A DNA stretch of 64,000 bases from Daphnia carinata (GCF_022539665.2 NC_081338.1:7800446-7864445), one strand, 5' to 3'; shown: positions 14,401 to 27,761, numbered from the stretch's first letter. The notes: generated by a model not told the origin, from the letters alone. A program made the numbers and translations.

Positions 14401-17400
14401 CGCCAACTGCATCAACTTGTTGGGCGACTTTTTCTGCGCTTGCCCGTCCGGTACGGATGGCAAACGTTGCGAGACGGCCCCAGACCGTTGCATCGGTGAC
14501 CCGTGCATGAACGACGGCATGTGCCGCGACTTTGGCTCTGGTTTGAACTGCACTTGCGATCCGGATTACATCGGAGTTGGTTGCCAGCACGAATTCGACG
14601 CTTGCGCCGCCGGCGTCTGCCAGAACGGCGCCACCTGCGTCGACAACGGAGCTGGTTACCAGTGCGTCTGCCCAGACGGTTTCTCGGGCCGCCACTGCGA
14701 ACAGGACGTTGTCGAATGCGTTCCAGGAGCTTGTCCCTTGTCGGCTACTTGCATCGACCTCATCGACGACTTCTACTGCCGTTGCCCGTTCAATCTGACG
14801 GGCGAGGACTGTCGCAAGATCGTCCAGACGGACTACGATTTCTTCTTTAGCGACGAGACTCGTCGTGCCAGCGCTTCTCTGGTCGTTCCATTCGCTCTCG
14901 GCTCGCCCAGCTTGACTTTGGCTCTCTGGGTCCAGTTCACCCACCGAGACGATCTTGGTAACATCTTGACCCTCTACTCTGTCGACTCGGCCAGCATGCC
15001 GCGCAACCAGCGTATCATGGCCCAAGTTCACAGCTCGGGTGTTCACATCGCCCTCCTGCCGGGCATCAAGGACGTCTTTTTGCCGTTCCGCGTCAATTTG
15101 GCCATCAACGACGGCCAATGGCACCACATTGCTCTCGTCTGGGACGGCCCCAACGGCGCCATCACTCTGACGACGGACGGAGTCATCGTTGGCCGTGTAG
15201 AAAATTACGGAGTTAACCGGACATTGTCGCAGTACGGATGGATGACTCTGGGCGCGCCCAATTCGTCTAAAACGCGGACGGAACACGGTTTCCACGGGCA
15301 TTTGACTCGAGTCCATTTGTGGGGCCGTCCTCTGGACGTCATTTCCGACATTCCCAAACAAGTGCGCAGTTGCCAATCGGCTCCGATGCTCTTTGACGGG
15401 CTTTTGCTCCAGTGGAGCGGCTACGATCGCATCGAGCGCGGAGTGGAACGCGTCATGCCGTCGGCTTGCGGCCAACGGGTCTGCCCGCTTGGCTTCTCTG
15501 GCCCTAGTTGCGCCACGCTGGACAAGGACAAGATCCCACCTCAAGTCGTTCGCTGTCCCAGTGACATTTGGATTGAAACGCGCAACGGATCCGCCCGCGT
15601 CGACTGGAACGAGCCGCAATTTAGCGACAATGTCCGCCTGGCTCAAGTGGAGGAGACGGAAGGCATTCGCTTCGTCAACACGCTCGCTTGGGGCACTTAT
15701 GATGTCGCCTATGTCGCTTACGACGAAGCTGGAAACTCGGCCGTCTGCGCCTTCAAGATTTACATCGTCAACGAATTCTGCCCGAAACTGGCCGATCCTG
15801 TCGGCGGAACTCAGCGTTGCTCCGACTGGGGACCCGGCGGCCGATTCAAAGTCTGCTCCATCGAATGCAACACCGGACTGGCATTCTCCGTGCCCGTCCC
15901 GAAATTCTATACTTGCGGCGCCGAAGGATTCTGGCGGCCGACTGAAGATCCTGGCGTCTCGTTTGTCTACCCGGCATGCAGTTCCACCAAACCGGCCCAA
16001 CGCATCGTCAAGATCAAGTTGCAGTACTTGAGCTCTGTCCTCTGTAACGAAGCCGGCCAGAGCGTTTTGTCCGACAAGGTACGACAGGCCATCCAGAAAC
16101 GGAACCGCGACTGGCGATTCTGCAACGCCAAGGGCAGCCAGTCGGCCACTTGCAACGAACTCGACGTCAACATCAAATGCCAACGTCGCCACGGCGACTT
16201 GGGAGTCAAACGACGCCGTCGAGCCGATGTCAACGATGACGTTTACGACATTGAGATCAGTTTCCTGGCCGAGAGCGATCCAGTGACCAACATCAACACT
16301 CAAGAGAAGTCGACGATTGAGCGTTTGCTGGAAACAATCATTATTTTGGAAAAAGGACGACTTTGACGTCCGCGAATCGCTCCCGGCCACACTCTCCATC
16401 TCGGCCGATTTCACCTGTCCCGTTGGACAAGTTGTCCGCGAATCCGAGTGCGTTGCTTGCGCTCCGGGCAACGCCTTCGACACGGAGGAGAAGAACTGCC
16501 GACTCTGCCGAGTGGGCACTTTCCAGGATGAAGCTGGACAGACGCAATGCAAGATCTGCCCCGTCATCGCTGGCCGTCCAGGAACCACTTTCGCTTCAGG
16601 CGCCCGATCTGCCACCGATGGCAAGGAACGCTGCCCAGCTGGTAAATTCTACAGCGAAGAGACGCAACGCTGTCTCAACTGCGGTTTCGGCCATTACCAA
16701 CCGGCCGACGGATCTTTTGCTTGTCGTTTCTTTTGCTTTCTCTTGCCAAGCTGGTTTGACGACACGAACGGATCAGGCCATCTCGTCGGACGAGTGCTCC
16801 GAAGAGTGCCCCACTGGTCTCCAGTTGACTTTGCTGTCCAACAACGCTACTTGCGAGCCATGCCCCAAGGGAACTTAACGTACCAAGGGTCGCGAAATGG
16901 CCTGTCAGCAGTGTCCAGCCGGTTTTACCACCACTCGCTCGGGCTCGGCCACTGCGGAGGAATGTTCGGAACCCAAGTGTCCACCGGGCTCATCTCTCTC
17001 CAAGGAGAACACTTGCGCTCTCTGCCAAGTCGGCACCTACCAGCCGAATGATCAACAAAGCAGTTGCCTGCCTTGCCCGCCTGATACCACAACAAAGGTG
17101 GCCGGCGCCACTCTCAAGACGGACTGCTCCAATCCTTGCAGCCCCGCCACCAACCAGACCATCTGCCCCACGAACGGGGTCTGTCTCTTAGCGTGGCCAG
17201 CACCAACGTTCACCGATGCGAATGCAAGGCCGGCTTCACGCCCGTCCCACCTGACAATCCCTCCCGATTTCATCTCTATGGACAAATGCGACAATTTCTG
17301 CAAGAACGACGGCAAATGTCGTAGGGATTTGAGCCACTGGCGAGCCTTACTGCCAATGTACTGGTAGCTACACCGGCCAACAATGCGAAGCCCAATCTAA

Positions 17401-17866
17401 CTTTGCCTACATTGTCGGCGGCAGTGCTGGTGAGATTCATTTCAATTTGATTTATCTGTCAATTTAGAATTTTTTGAATCTAATTTTTTTAATTTTTATT
17501 TATTTGACAAAAAAAGGTTTCGTCGTGTTTTTGATCCTGCTCGTCTTGTTGATCTGGATGATCTGCGCCAGAACGTCCCGTCGTCGCGATAGCCAAGCTA
17601 AAGCAGCAGCTAATGCAGCTGTCGTAGCCGGTGATCCGTCCGGAAGTCAAGCCAATTTCTACTACGGATCGCACGCTCCGTATGCCGAGTCGATCGCACC
17701 TTCACATCACTCGACTTATGCACATTATTATGACGAGGAGGAGGATGGCTGGGAGATGCCCAATTTTTACAACGAAACCTACATGAAAGGTAGGTAGGAA
17801 AAACAGTCTTTGCCCCGCGCCAACAGTTTGGCCGTCGGATATAACACGTGGATTGTAATGTGGTCT

Positions 17867-17898
<32 letters not shown>

Positions 17899-18156
17899 TT
17901 CGTTTTAAGTAGCAGAGAATCTGCACAACGTGAACAAGGGGAACAGTCTGGGACGCTCCAACGCCAGCTTATATGGGAACAAGGAAGAGTTGTACGATCG
18001 TCTCAGGCGACATGCCTATCAGGGAAAGAAAGGTAATTGTTTCTTTTTTTTTTTTTTTTTATAGTTCACCACGAATTAAATTTCACTCAATTCTTTTTTG
18101 ATTTTTGAATAGAGAAAAGTGGCAACGAGACGACTAGCGAGAGCGACGGACATTAA
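2435..18156 (+). CDS. uif: Uninflatable-like giant transmembrane receptor (C-lectin/CUB/Sushi/EGF/LamG)
   Basis: Single-pass apical-type receptor matching Drosophila uninflatable, which is needed for tracheal inflation and modulates Notch signalling. In-phase exons: 2435-2537 (signal peptide), 3870-3951, 6580-6767, 7253-7393 (together a C-type lectin domain), 7489-14260, 14337-17429, 17517-17789, 17913-18032 and 18113-18156. Approximate domain order: LDLa 7490-7590; three CUB 7595-8635; Sushi 8640-9350; EGF 9355-9490; F5/8C 9495-9945; EGF 9950; Sushi 10150-10900; second F5/8C 10905-11355; HYR 11400-11920; Cys-rich GCC2/GCC3 12600-13120; an EGF array 13130-14820; laminin G 14840-15480; HYR 15535-15785; more GCC2/GCC3 16410-17130; EGF; TM 17520-17575. 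The cytoplasmic tail ends with [13 protein letters not shown] and TTSESDGH. The frame is interrupted near 11270, 11365, 14022, 16350, 16725 and 17185-17325, and a TAA lies near 16880. Family identity is very secure; an intact ORF is not. Confidence 0.93.
2538..7252 (+). other. uif introns 1-3, long and homopolymer-rich
   Basis: Introns 2538-3869, 3952-6579 and 6768-7252 are far longer than the 60-80 bp introns elsewhere in the window. They carry many A or T runs of 10-24 bases. I found no nested gene and no RNA gene in them. Long first introns often hold enhancers, but no specific site can be named from sequence alone. Confidence 0.6.
4301..4321. repeat. (GA)n microsatellite
   Basis: An uninterrupted GA dinucleotide run inside uif intron 2. 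A similar short GA run occurs near 57330. Confidence 0.9.
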
Positions 18157-19002
18157 GCTTTTACATAACAGATAAACGAGCACGTCGCGTCCTTTTTGTG
18201 TTATTGGTTTCAAAAAAAAAAAGAAGGAATTCAAGTCTCACCTTTCTTCACGACTTTGAATTGTCGATTCCCCAATGTGGTCTAAGGGTCATCGCCAAAA
18301 AATTTCATTTGGAGGGTTTTTTTTATTTTGGGTGTTTTGAGCAATCTTTTTTTTTTTTTTTTTTTTTTTTGTTTTGTTTTGATCTTTCCATTTGTGTCTT
18401 TAATCCACGGCATTCAATTTTTTGTGACTTAACGACGTGATCCTGGTGTTTACGATGGCGCGCCATGGATTTCTAGCCAAGCGAACGGGGAACGGCTGCG
18501 CAGACGCGAGATAACGAACAATAGTTTTTTTTTTTTTTTTTTTTTAATTCGTGTAGACCTTCATCCTTCCCGTGTTAATTGACAATTATTTGCTCTTTAT
18601 TGGGGATCTAATTGATGACTGAAACGTATGCTTTTAATTACTTTTCCGTCTGTCATTTTTTCCCAATTTATAATTAAGTGTGTTGTATCATCCAACCAAA
18701 CAGTTTTTTTTCCTTATTCTGTGTAATCTGCGGGCGACTGCGGATTCGCACTTTTAGTGATGTGTGTAATTTTGTGCAACGCATTTCTCGCGTGATTGTG
18801 TTTGATTTGATGCATCAATATATATATAAATCCTTAGTTGTGCTCGTCAAATAATACGCTTACTACGTTATCCACTAATACGATATGATCTACAATGTAA
18901 CACAATTTAAGCCAGTGGATAAGATGAGGTGTGTTTCTTTGTTGAATGGCCGATATGGGCACAAACCTTAACCGTCGAACCCGTGAATAAGGTGATTACT
19001 TG
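18157..19002. other. uif 3' UTR and intergenic spacer
   Basis: AT-rich sequence between the uif stop and the 3' end of the convergent ionotropic receptor gene. It contains long T runs (around 18350 and 18530) and no supported coding exon. The first part is probably the uif 3' UTR. Confidence 0.5.
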
Positions 19003-21214
19003 TTACATAATTATCGGTTGCTTTGAGAGTCTATGAAATGCAATCCATTCGACGATGAAGACGATGAACGATGCAAGACATCCAACTGCCAGCACGACGA
19101 ATGAACCAATCAGGTTATCTAGTCCCAATCGCTTGTCCATTTGCTTAGTCCTCTTGGACACACTCTGTTTGAGCAAGCATTTTCGGGCATCCGGTTGAAA
19201 TTTTTTGATCCAAAAACCTGCCAGTCCCGCTTCGTGCATTTGCATAATCCTAAAACCACATTATATTACAAATAACGAGCTTTACATTCACATTACCTTA
19301 TGGCTTTTTTTTTTTTTTATATCCTACCCACGGTTGAAATATTTCAAATGTTGGCTTTGTTTCGGGAATGCCCACGGTACCTGCAGGTAAAAATAATTTC
19401 CCCTTTTCAGCTGCAAGTTACATTGTCCGGTCGCATCGTAGTCTTCTTTCATGGCGCGATACAAGAATGATGTGAGGCCCTGTGTCGTATTTCAAGCTGT
19501 ATTCATGGCCTTTTTTTTTTTTTTTTTTTTTAATGGTTGTTTCAACGATAATCATCTTACGGCGCTGTAAACGTGAGAGCCCGATTTCACCAATTCGATG
19601 CACTCTCTTGTGGAATTACAAAGAGATTGAGGATAGTCCCGTATCCGGTCTCCGAGAAACTTAAGAAATCCGGAATCGGCAGACTGCATATCAACGTGTT
19701 TGATTCGGGTTACAGCATCTGATGACAATCAAGTGTACAAACATACCAGTAAAACTGCATCGACGTTTGCATTTTTATCGGTCACAAAATGAACGTCAGG
19801 CCGATTTCGCAGATCGTAAATGGACTTGATCAGCGGCGGTGCGTTAGGTAAGGTGACGTGCGAAATCAAAGTTGAATTGTACGCGTTAACAATGACAAAC
19901 GCCACGATACACCATGTTCCGCCAACCCAGTACAATGACGAGAATTTGCCGTACAAGTAACCACCTATAGCAAAAAGATTTCTGTGAATTTCATTAGCAA
20001 AATCAACTATAATTGCCCCAATAAAATTTGCTAGTACAGATTGAATGTTTACCTTGATTTAGCAGAGTCCCCAATACGTAAAAACTGCTATGTCCCCAGC
20101 GGGGCTTCCGTTTCACGCTCGAAGGATTTCCGAAATCAAGGGAAATATTTGTATTTCGTCGTAGCAACGATAATGCCACGATGACACATGGCATTGCCAA
20201 TGCCAAAACGAGCCATACCTTAAGGAAAAAATTTGCATAACAGAAAATTTTTCATTTTATTAGAATTTGCTTTTCTTCATAAACATTTGTCTTTAAACGA
20301 ACGCGTTGCTATTTTTTGCAGATTAAAAAATTTTTCTATTTTTTTATTTTTGCGTTATCTTACCTCGGGTTGAAATGGTTTCACGACAGCTTCGATTTTA
20401 ATGACGGAACTCGGAACAGGAATCAAATACGAAATTGGAATGTACAACGCTGGATGAGAAAAGTCTAGGAAAGGCATACGCGATCGGGTGACCGCAATGG
20501 AGATGAGAATGTCTACATCCTTTAACGAAAACGATTTTTGGACACGACGTTTTACCATAGCATGTTATCAAAAGTATGTATACCCCTTGAAGTAAGTGGT
20601 TTATGAGCCCCGGTTGGTTTGGTTTTGAATCCACGATAGTGGTGTTTGTTTGAAACGGTGAAAATCTGAAATTCGACGGAAACAAAAAAAAACAAACAAA
20701 TGTCATCAAATGATGAAGAATTCCCAAGAAAATCTAAACAGAGCCAAGTACGCTTCTTGAATTCTTCTAGACTCCCCCCCCCTCCCACCACCGAAAAACA
20801 AAGGTCAACATTTGACAACTTGTCCTCTGTTCATCCATAACATGTCCAATATTTACTGTGCATATTGGAAGATAGATGGTTTCTTTAACTCACGTGAAAT
20901 TGTAGAATTGCGACAACCACCTAAGCATTTCGCCCACGGATCCATCCAATTTAACAATGTAGCCAGAAGCATTTCTTACCACGTTAAACCCGGCGACTGC
21001 CTATAAACCAAACAAAGTTAACCGTCATTTGTGCAGTAACTTTCGACATTTTTTAAGCAGTAAAAATTGAACATTTTCTTACGCTAACTCCAGAAATAAC
21101 AAAATGTTTTCCGCTTATGTTTTCGGTAATTAGACGTGCCAATACCACATTGAATGCTAGTGTTGCGCACAAGATGATCAGCCATAGTTGCTTTTGACGC
21201 AAATGTTTCATCAT
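19003..21214 (-). CDS. Divergent ionotropic receptor (IR), copy A
   Basis: Predicted 460-residue chemosensory ion-channel subunit of the ionotropic receptor branch of iGluRs. Nine exons join in phase: 21214-21083, 21000-20894, 20665-20584, 20519-20364, 20218-20053, 19964-19747, 19683-19561, 19479-19328 and 19249-19003. The protein starts with a hydrophobic leader, then lobe S1 (ends PFQPE). TM1 is VWLVLALAMPCVIVALSLL, followed by a pore segment with GHSSFYVLGTLLNQGG. The second membrane helix leads into NAYNSTLISHVTLP, the IR/iGluR TM3-S2 linker type. Lobe S2 is Cys-containing, and the last TM (SFVVLAVGCLASFIVFI) has a very short tail. There is no amino-terminal domain, as is usual for divergent IRs. 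It is a tandem paralogue of the gene at 22664-24858. The ligand cannot be predicted. Confidence 0.87.
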
Positions 21215-22663
21215 TTGTTTTCACTTTGAGATACTCGTAAACAAAATGGCAAAACCTCTCTTGTTTGGATGAATAAATGGTTCGTTAGGTCTACAATCAA
21301 TTTTACGTTTCGAAAAGTAGAAGAAATGTATAGCATGTAAATGTATAAGTGCCTACCTCTCATTGGGCTAATTTCCGGAATAAGACGAATTTGCTCTTCA
21401 GCTCTGCTTATATATAGAAGAAGAGAGTCATTGGAGATTGCTTGATCGATAAGACGATTTTCTAGTACGAACCCTAAAGTCCGGGTAACAGAGTGCGCGT
21501 GTAACTGAAGCGCAATTTCCACGAAGAAATTCGCTTATTTTATTTTAAAATCATTGGTTCCTCACCTAATATTCATGGGAGCATTTTCAAGGCACGGCAA
21601 ATAGGTTTTAATTCGTAAAACAAATAGAATTTTCAAAATTCAATAGTTTACTCGCCTTGCTGATGCTCTCACAGCTATGCTTTCGCACTTACAACCTCCA
21701 TACAACCACCCCACTAGGTTATTCATTTATTCATTTACAAAGATACATACTAGAAGATATAAAGTAGGACATTGTTCAGGTCTATTGTGGTGTATTCATC
21801 TCACAAATTCCTATGTTTTCTAGGGTTCATCTCAGTAGCACATTAAACAAACTCGTTAAATTTTAACTTCTCGATTATCTTGCAAAGTTTCCCAAAGAGA
21901 CCTGCACGAATAGTCTTCGTGTCCGAAGGTAGTAAAGTGGATTGTAATGATTGCTTTTCTGCTGATTTGTTTTGTAGTAGGGAACTTGAATAGCAGACGC
22001 TCTAAGGTATGCTTAAGTAATAATCAAGTAAGAATTATATGCCAGTCCCAGACGGTTATATTCTGCAAAATTTCATCTGGAAGGGATTTTACATTAGATT
22101 TAGAGCAAACCCCTTTTTTTAAGTCTTTTCTTCTGTTGTATTCAATCGACGGTATATTTTAATAAGATAAATCTGTCGTTGATGATGCCGCGAGACCGAA
22201 GCATTTTTTAAAAACTTTTATTCTTCTTGTCTTGCTTGACAGTTCTTTTATATTGGTTTAATTTTATGCGATCATAACTTGAGCTTTTATTGCATTACTG
22301 TTCGTCATTATTTTAAATAAAAATTAACTATACCATCAGCCCAAAATGTTGTTTTACCATTCCGTTTATTCTCAGATGAGCAATCTAACGTGTGTCGCAT
22401 GTTTAGTGATATCTGTAACTATGTGCAACTTGTTCTTGCGTGATTATAATTGATTTGAATCATCCAAATCCAAAAAGCTCACGAATAATTATCTTTTCAG
22501 TTTATCAGTTAATAGCCCACCGACGGCAACTTAATGGTGCTTGGAGAGTTAAAGAATTCCTAGAAAATCACTAGCATGGTTTTGTTAACTTACTCGTGTG
22601 AGTACCATGCTCACGTTTTGCAATGCCACTTCCATAGAAACCATGTAGAAGCATTCAACAAGG
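21215..22663. other. Spacer between the two IR genes
   Basis: AT-rich intergenic DNA holding the presumed promoter of IR copy A and the 3' flank of copy B. Short open frames lack family features. I see no further IR exons and no clear element boundaries. Confidence 0.5.
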
Positions 22664-24858
22664 TCACTTGTCAACTGTAACTCGGTTTGAAAATCTATAA
22701 AATATAATCACTTCGCTAACGAAAACGATGAGTGAAATAAAAAATCCTATCGCCAGCACGACAAATGATCCAATTAGGTTTCCTAACTCCAACTGTTTGT
22801 CAATTCGCTTCTTCATTTTGGTCGTCTTCTCGTTTTGCAGACAATTTCGGGTGTCCGGTTGAAAATTTTTGTTCCATAGATCCAACAATCCTGCTTCACG
22901 CATTTTCATTATCCTGGAATATATCGTATGCAAATGGGATTTCTCCAGTATAACTTCTCCGTTTTATGCTTACCCGTAGTTCAAGTATTCCAAATGCGGG
23001 CTTCGTTTTGGGAGTGCCCATGAAATGTGCAAATTAATGTAACTTTCTCTTTCCAACAGGAGGTTACACTGCCCTGTAGCCATGTAATCATCTCTGATAG
23101 CCCCATACAAGAAAGAGTTGACTCCCTGTTTCAAGAATGGGAAATAAGCGAACAGAGTGATACACATGCAGTTAATGTCTACCGTCTTACGGAGCTGTAA
23201 ACGTGAGAGCCTGATTTCACCAACTTAACGCACTGCTTGGTGGAATTACAACGGGATTTGGGATATTCGCGTAATTTATCCCCCAGAAGCTTGAGAAATC
23301 CAGTGTTAGCAGCCTGTACATCCCAACATAATCCATACAGGGTACGAAATGGAAATTAAATCCAAAAGCGATTGTGCATACCGATAAGACTGCATCCGTG
23401 TTCATGTTTCTGTCCGTCACTAAATGAACATCAGGTCGGCTTCGCAGATCGAAAATGGATTTGATTAGCGGTTCTTTGTTGGGTAAGGTCACGTGTGAAA
23501 TCAAAGTCGAGTTGTATGCATTAACAATAACAAACGTTGCAATACACCAAGCCCCACCCAAACAATAAAGCGATAATGATTTTCCGTACAAATGACTTCT
23601 TCCTACAACCGAGCATTTTTTTAAATGAAAAATAGCCGGCGGAACAAAATCAGTAGGTTAGACATTTAACAATTCTAGCAAACTTTCAACCTTGGTTTAG
23701 CAGAAGTCCCAATACGTATAAGCTGCTGTGTCCCCAGCGAATTTCCTTTTTCATCACTGACGGATTTTCAAATCCAAGGGAAGCATCGCCGTAGCGATTA
23801 AGCAACGCTAGTGCCACGATAACGCTCGGAATAGCCAATATCAAAGCTAGCCACACCTTTAGGGATGAATAAATAAAAATATAATTTCCCTTTTAACCTG
23901 TGGTGTTCTTACACAAATTAGCAGGTAGGCAGGTATATTAATGTGTACCTTGTTTTTTTTTTGGCACCAACAAAACATTTATTAGGAAACATTTACCTTA
24001 GGTTGGAATGGTTTGACGACAGCTTCGACTTTAACTGAGGAATCCGGATGAGGAATCAAAAATGAAACCGGCACGTAGAGCGTTGGATGAGAAAAGTCTA
24101 AGAAGGCCAAGCGCGATTGCGTTGACGAAAGGGAGATGATCACGTCTATCTCCTGGGGTGAATTTCAGTATGAACGTGTTATTTAACAATGACAATATAC
24201 TGAAAGTTAAGTTACGATTTATACCGCACGAAGTAGATAGCTTATAAGACCCTGTTGGTCAGGTAACGAATCTATTGCCGTCGTGTTTATTTGAAGTACG
24301 GAATATCTGTCATTTGATTGAAAAGTGCGAAACCTTAGGTTTCATTTTCCCGAATAACAAGATTCGATGATTGCGTTGGTACATGCTGGTAAAGAGACGC
24401 TTTAGGAGTATCACGGGCTCATCGCGAATTGTCTCGAAAATCCCAAAATTAGTTGAAAGTTAACATTTTCCGCGTTTGATTTTTAGGTTACGTCCGACAT
24501 TTATTTTGTAACATTGAACAAAATTACGTCATAATAGGCAGTTTATTTAACTTACGTGAAATGATAGAATTCTGATAACCAGTTAAGCATTTTGGTCGCT
24601 GATCCATCCAGTTTAACAATGTGGCCCGAAGCGTTTCTTATCATATGAAACCCGGCAACAGACTAGGTCAAAGTAAACCAGTAAACCACGTTCAACACTT
24701 TTTAAACAGCAAAGAAGTTTTCTTACACTGATCCCTGAAACAACAAAATGTTTCCCGTTAATGGCTTTGGTAGTTAAGCTTGCCGATCCTTGGTTGATGG
24801 CAAAGGTAGCGCACAGCATGACAAGCAAGAGTTTTCCTTGAGTCAAACGATTGATCAT
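22664..24858 (-). CDS. Divergent ionotropic receptor (IR), copy B
   Basis: Predicted 462-residue paralogue of the adjacent IR with identical intron positions and phases. Exons: 24858-24727, 24662-24556, 24306-24225, 24152-23997, 23856-23691, 23602-23382, 23313-23191, 23125-22974 and 22913-22664. Six exons match copy A exactly in length and the rest differ by at most 3 nt, so both copies come from a recent tandem duplication. It has an N-terminal hydrophobic leader, TM1 VWLALILAIPSVIVALALL, a pore segment with GHSSLYVLGLLLNQG, the NAYNSTLISHVTLP motif and the C-terminal TM SFVVLAIGFFISLIVFV. Divergence is highest in the ligand-binding lobes, as expected for sensory receptors. It is likely a tuning subunit needing a co-receptor; this is inferred from the family. 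Confidence 0.87.
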
Positions 24859-25755
24859 TTTGAAAATTTGACAAATCCTTAACTGAAAGTAGTAAAAACC
24901 TTTTTATTTTTATTCTTCAAGACTGAAAATTTGTTGTCGACGAATAAAAGAATAAGTTTTACCTTTTGTAAAATAATGAGTGATGTAGGAGGCGTGTGCA
25001 ACCCTCTTATCTTCGCTCCCTGAATAAGATGAAATTGCACCATGACGGAGCTTATATAGAAGCAATGTAGAATCTTGTTGGCAGTCAAGGTGAATTTTTA
25101 GCAAAATTCAATTTCCAGAGGTTTCCTGTACGGGATTTTCTGAAATACAGTTTCTGCTATACTATTCACCTAGTGAATCGCTAAAATCATTGACTATGCA
25201 CATTCGATTAATGAAAACAATTTCAAAGCGCTCTACAGCAATAGGTTTTGATTTGTAAACAAAATGGAATTTTCAATCAGCAATTAACAGGGTGAGCTTT
25301 CAGATACTCTCAAATCTATATATTCACGATTGTAGCGACAGGAGGTCATTCAATTTTTCGTGGTTAGAAAAATCTACCAAAAAGTCAAACAAATTTTGTC
25401 CTGGGAAATAAATTGGGAAGTTGCATGCGTCAATCGGGATCTTATAACAATCAGTCATTTAGAGGTTTTAACTGGTATAATGGTAAATGCAACTCTTGCC
25501 AAATTTATGTTAAATTTTACGTCAAAGGTCTTTTGTATTTGCCGCTTCCAGTCTTCCACAGTTTGGGATAGTCTTCTGCTACGTCATCTTCATGAATCAG
25601 CCATTCCCATTGGCCTGGTGGTCTCATCGAGTACTACCATTTGCTTGTGCGGGTTAGGTGGGTTCGTCAATCAATTATTGACGTTTCACATCTACAGCCT
25701 ACTAGTTCCTTCATCAAAATTTTGTAGACATTTGTGCTAGGTACTAATTTCGGAA
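24859..25755. other. Divergent spacer between IR copy B and DCTN4
   Basis: Intergenic stretch between head-to-head genes, so it should hold both promoters. A 126-codon open frame at 25360-25740 begins with GTG, has no recognisable domain and sits immediately upstream of DCTN4. I do not call it a gene. Confidence 0.5.
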
Positions 25756-27761
25756 ATGACACACCTCTTCAAATCAGAAAAAGTACAATATCTTTGTACT
25801 TGTGGTTCTTTGAAACCCTTATGTCGTACATATTTCTGTCGACATTGCTTGGCCTTAAAGTGTGGGGAGTGCGTTTTTCATGAGGTATGTTAAACAGGGC
25901 ATAGTTTACAAACTTTTCATTTGATTTTGATTAAAATTTTCATCTTTATTTTTTTAAATTTTAGGTTGATATTCTATACTGTTCAAACTGTTTGGAGAAT
26001 GTTCCACCTGGAGAAGCTCGTGTTAAAAAGAACCAGTACAGTGCACTTTATATTTTTGCTAAGTTAAATATTCAGCATAGCCTTCTTCTCATTAGGTGTA
26101 GTGAATGCTTTGAATGCCCAGTATGTGATCAGCTTCTCCTTACAAGAGCAACAAACATCCAGATTCCAAGTCCAGAAGATCCAGCTAAATTGGTGCCTAA
26201 AAAAATGTTTTACCTTGTATGTGGATTTTGCCGTTGGACTACTAGGGAAGCAGGCTTACCTGATCAACCATCTGGTATTTTTTTTGTTTCAAGTAACATA
26301 GTTCTTAAAAAACTCATGTTTGCAAATGCGTGAGTTCAGCAACGGGAAGCTGGCCTGATTCTGACAATGTCAACAGTGCAAGAGTTGGAGCACTTTTAGA
26401 GCATTATCGCAGTCTTGCACAGCTAGACAAATTTGAAAAAGAACAAAAAAGACAATTGAAACGACGTAGCAATTACCTAAGCTTTACTGCGGTAAGTCGC
26501 TATTACCTACGTCCATTCAGTTTGTATAAATACCTAATTATATGTCGATGAAGGATAAGTACAGTCTTAGTGCTTTGGCAGCAAGAAAACGGAGTGGATT
26601 ACCTTTCGCAGGTTCTCTTGGAATGAAAAAAGAAACGCCTCAGATTTACAAAGTAGAACCTGCTGTAGCAACAGAGGAAACCGATGATGCCTTAGATCCC
26701 GACATTTTCACGAAAGTTCTGACATTATCTAATGGTAATTCTAAAGTCGTTCTGCCACTGAAAATTACAAGTGTGATTTACGTTTTCATTGATGTTTGTA
26801 AATAGTGACGACTATTGATCAAAGGATCCGGCAGCCAGAACGTCAGCCAGTTACATCTGAAGATCTGATTCCGATTCATAAATTTCTGTCAGTGAGGAGA
26901 TCCCAACGTTGTCGTTTCTGTGAACATAATCTCAGCAAGCCGGAATATAATCCTAGTTCTATCAAGTTCAAGATTCATCTTGGCGCTTTGTAAGTCTCTT
27001 CAAAAGTAACTTGTACCAATAGTGCGCTCTTTCAACCACCATTTTTTGCAGCTATCATGTGCCAGATGTGATTATATATCGCCTAGCGCGCGATGACATG
27101 CAATTGCGTCTTTGCAACCGTAGTCAATATCCAACCCACGTTCGATTGCTGTCGCTTGACCAATTTGCATTGATCGCTCATTCAAAGATTGAAGAACTGG
27201 AGCGCAGTTGTGGCGAGGCAGAGAAAGAAAAAAAATCTGTCTCGTCAATGGTTGGACATGAACTCTGCGAAAGCCCTGCTACCCAAGCAGCCAATTTAAA
27301 GAATTGTTTAAGAAACGCTTTCAAAGAAAAAGTCAACGTTGTGCTTCAACTGCCGAATGAACCAATTCTCCTTCCTGCTAGGGACGACCTAGCAGAGTAC
27401 GAGTTGACGGCACCGCAGAACTTGAAAGAGGATCCAAAGTATTAAATTGTTTACCTATTTCCTACTATTGACATGTACTTTAATGTTCTTTGTTTCCAAA
27501 GAGCCGTACTGTGGAGGAAAGGGAATAAAGTCGTCATTTCTGCTCCACTTACTGTCATTGACGACGAATTGGAAGATAAGCGCACTGGTTTTGTGTTTGA
27601 ATTTGGAGCTGTGAGCTATAAGATTTAGCATACTGTGGAACAATTGTTAAATTACTTATATATTAAATTTTTAGGTTCGTGCTGGATTTGAAACTAAAGA
27701 AGTCCAGCCACAGCCAACGAACGTCTATATCCCGGTTTTCATCTCCCTGGGAAAAATATAA
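25756..27761 (+). CDS. DCTN4: Dynactin subunit 4 (p62)
   Basis: Pointed-end subunit of dynactin, the activator of cytoplasmic dynein. Nine in-phase exons give 492 residues: 25756-25884, 25965-26035, 26096-26274, 26340-26491, 26554-26734, 26806-26989, 27052-27438, 27502-27610 and 27675-27761. The N-terminus carries the p62 zinc-binding cysteine pairs ([20 protein letters not shown], then [21 protein letters not shown] and CGFCRW). A coiled stretch follows ([20 protein letters not shown]), then the conserved [19 protein letters not shown] and the C-terminal beta domain. The length is close to vertebrate p62. All splice sites are GT-AG and the frame is clean, which makes it a useful control against the broken genes elsewhere in the window. 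Confidence 0.96.

Noticed and set aside
14240-16624. 794-codon minus-strand open frame
   Set aside because: Mirror of the EGF/LamG coding exon. Composition follows the sense codons and no domain is present.
25360-25740. 126-codon frame upstream of DCTN4
   Set aside because: Starts with GTG, has no domain and no splice support, and occupies the likely bidirectional promoter.
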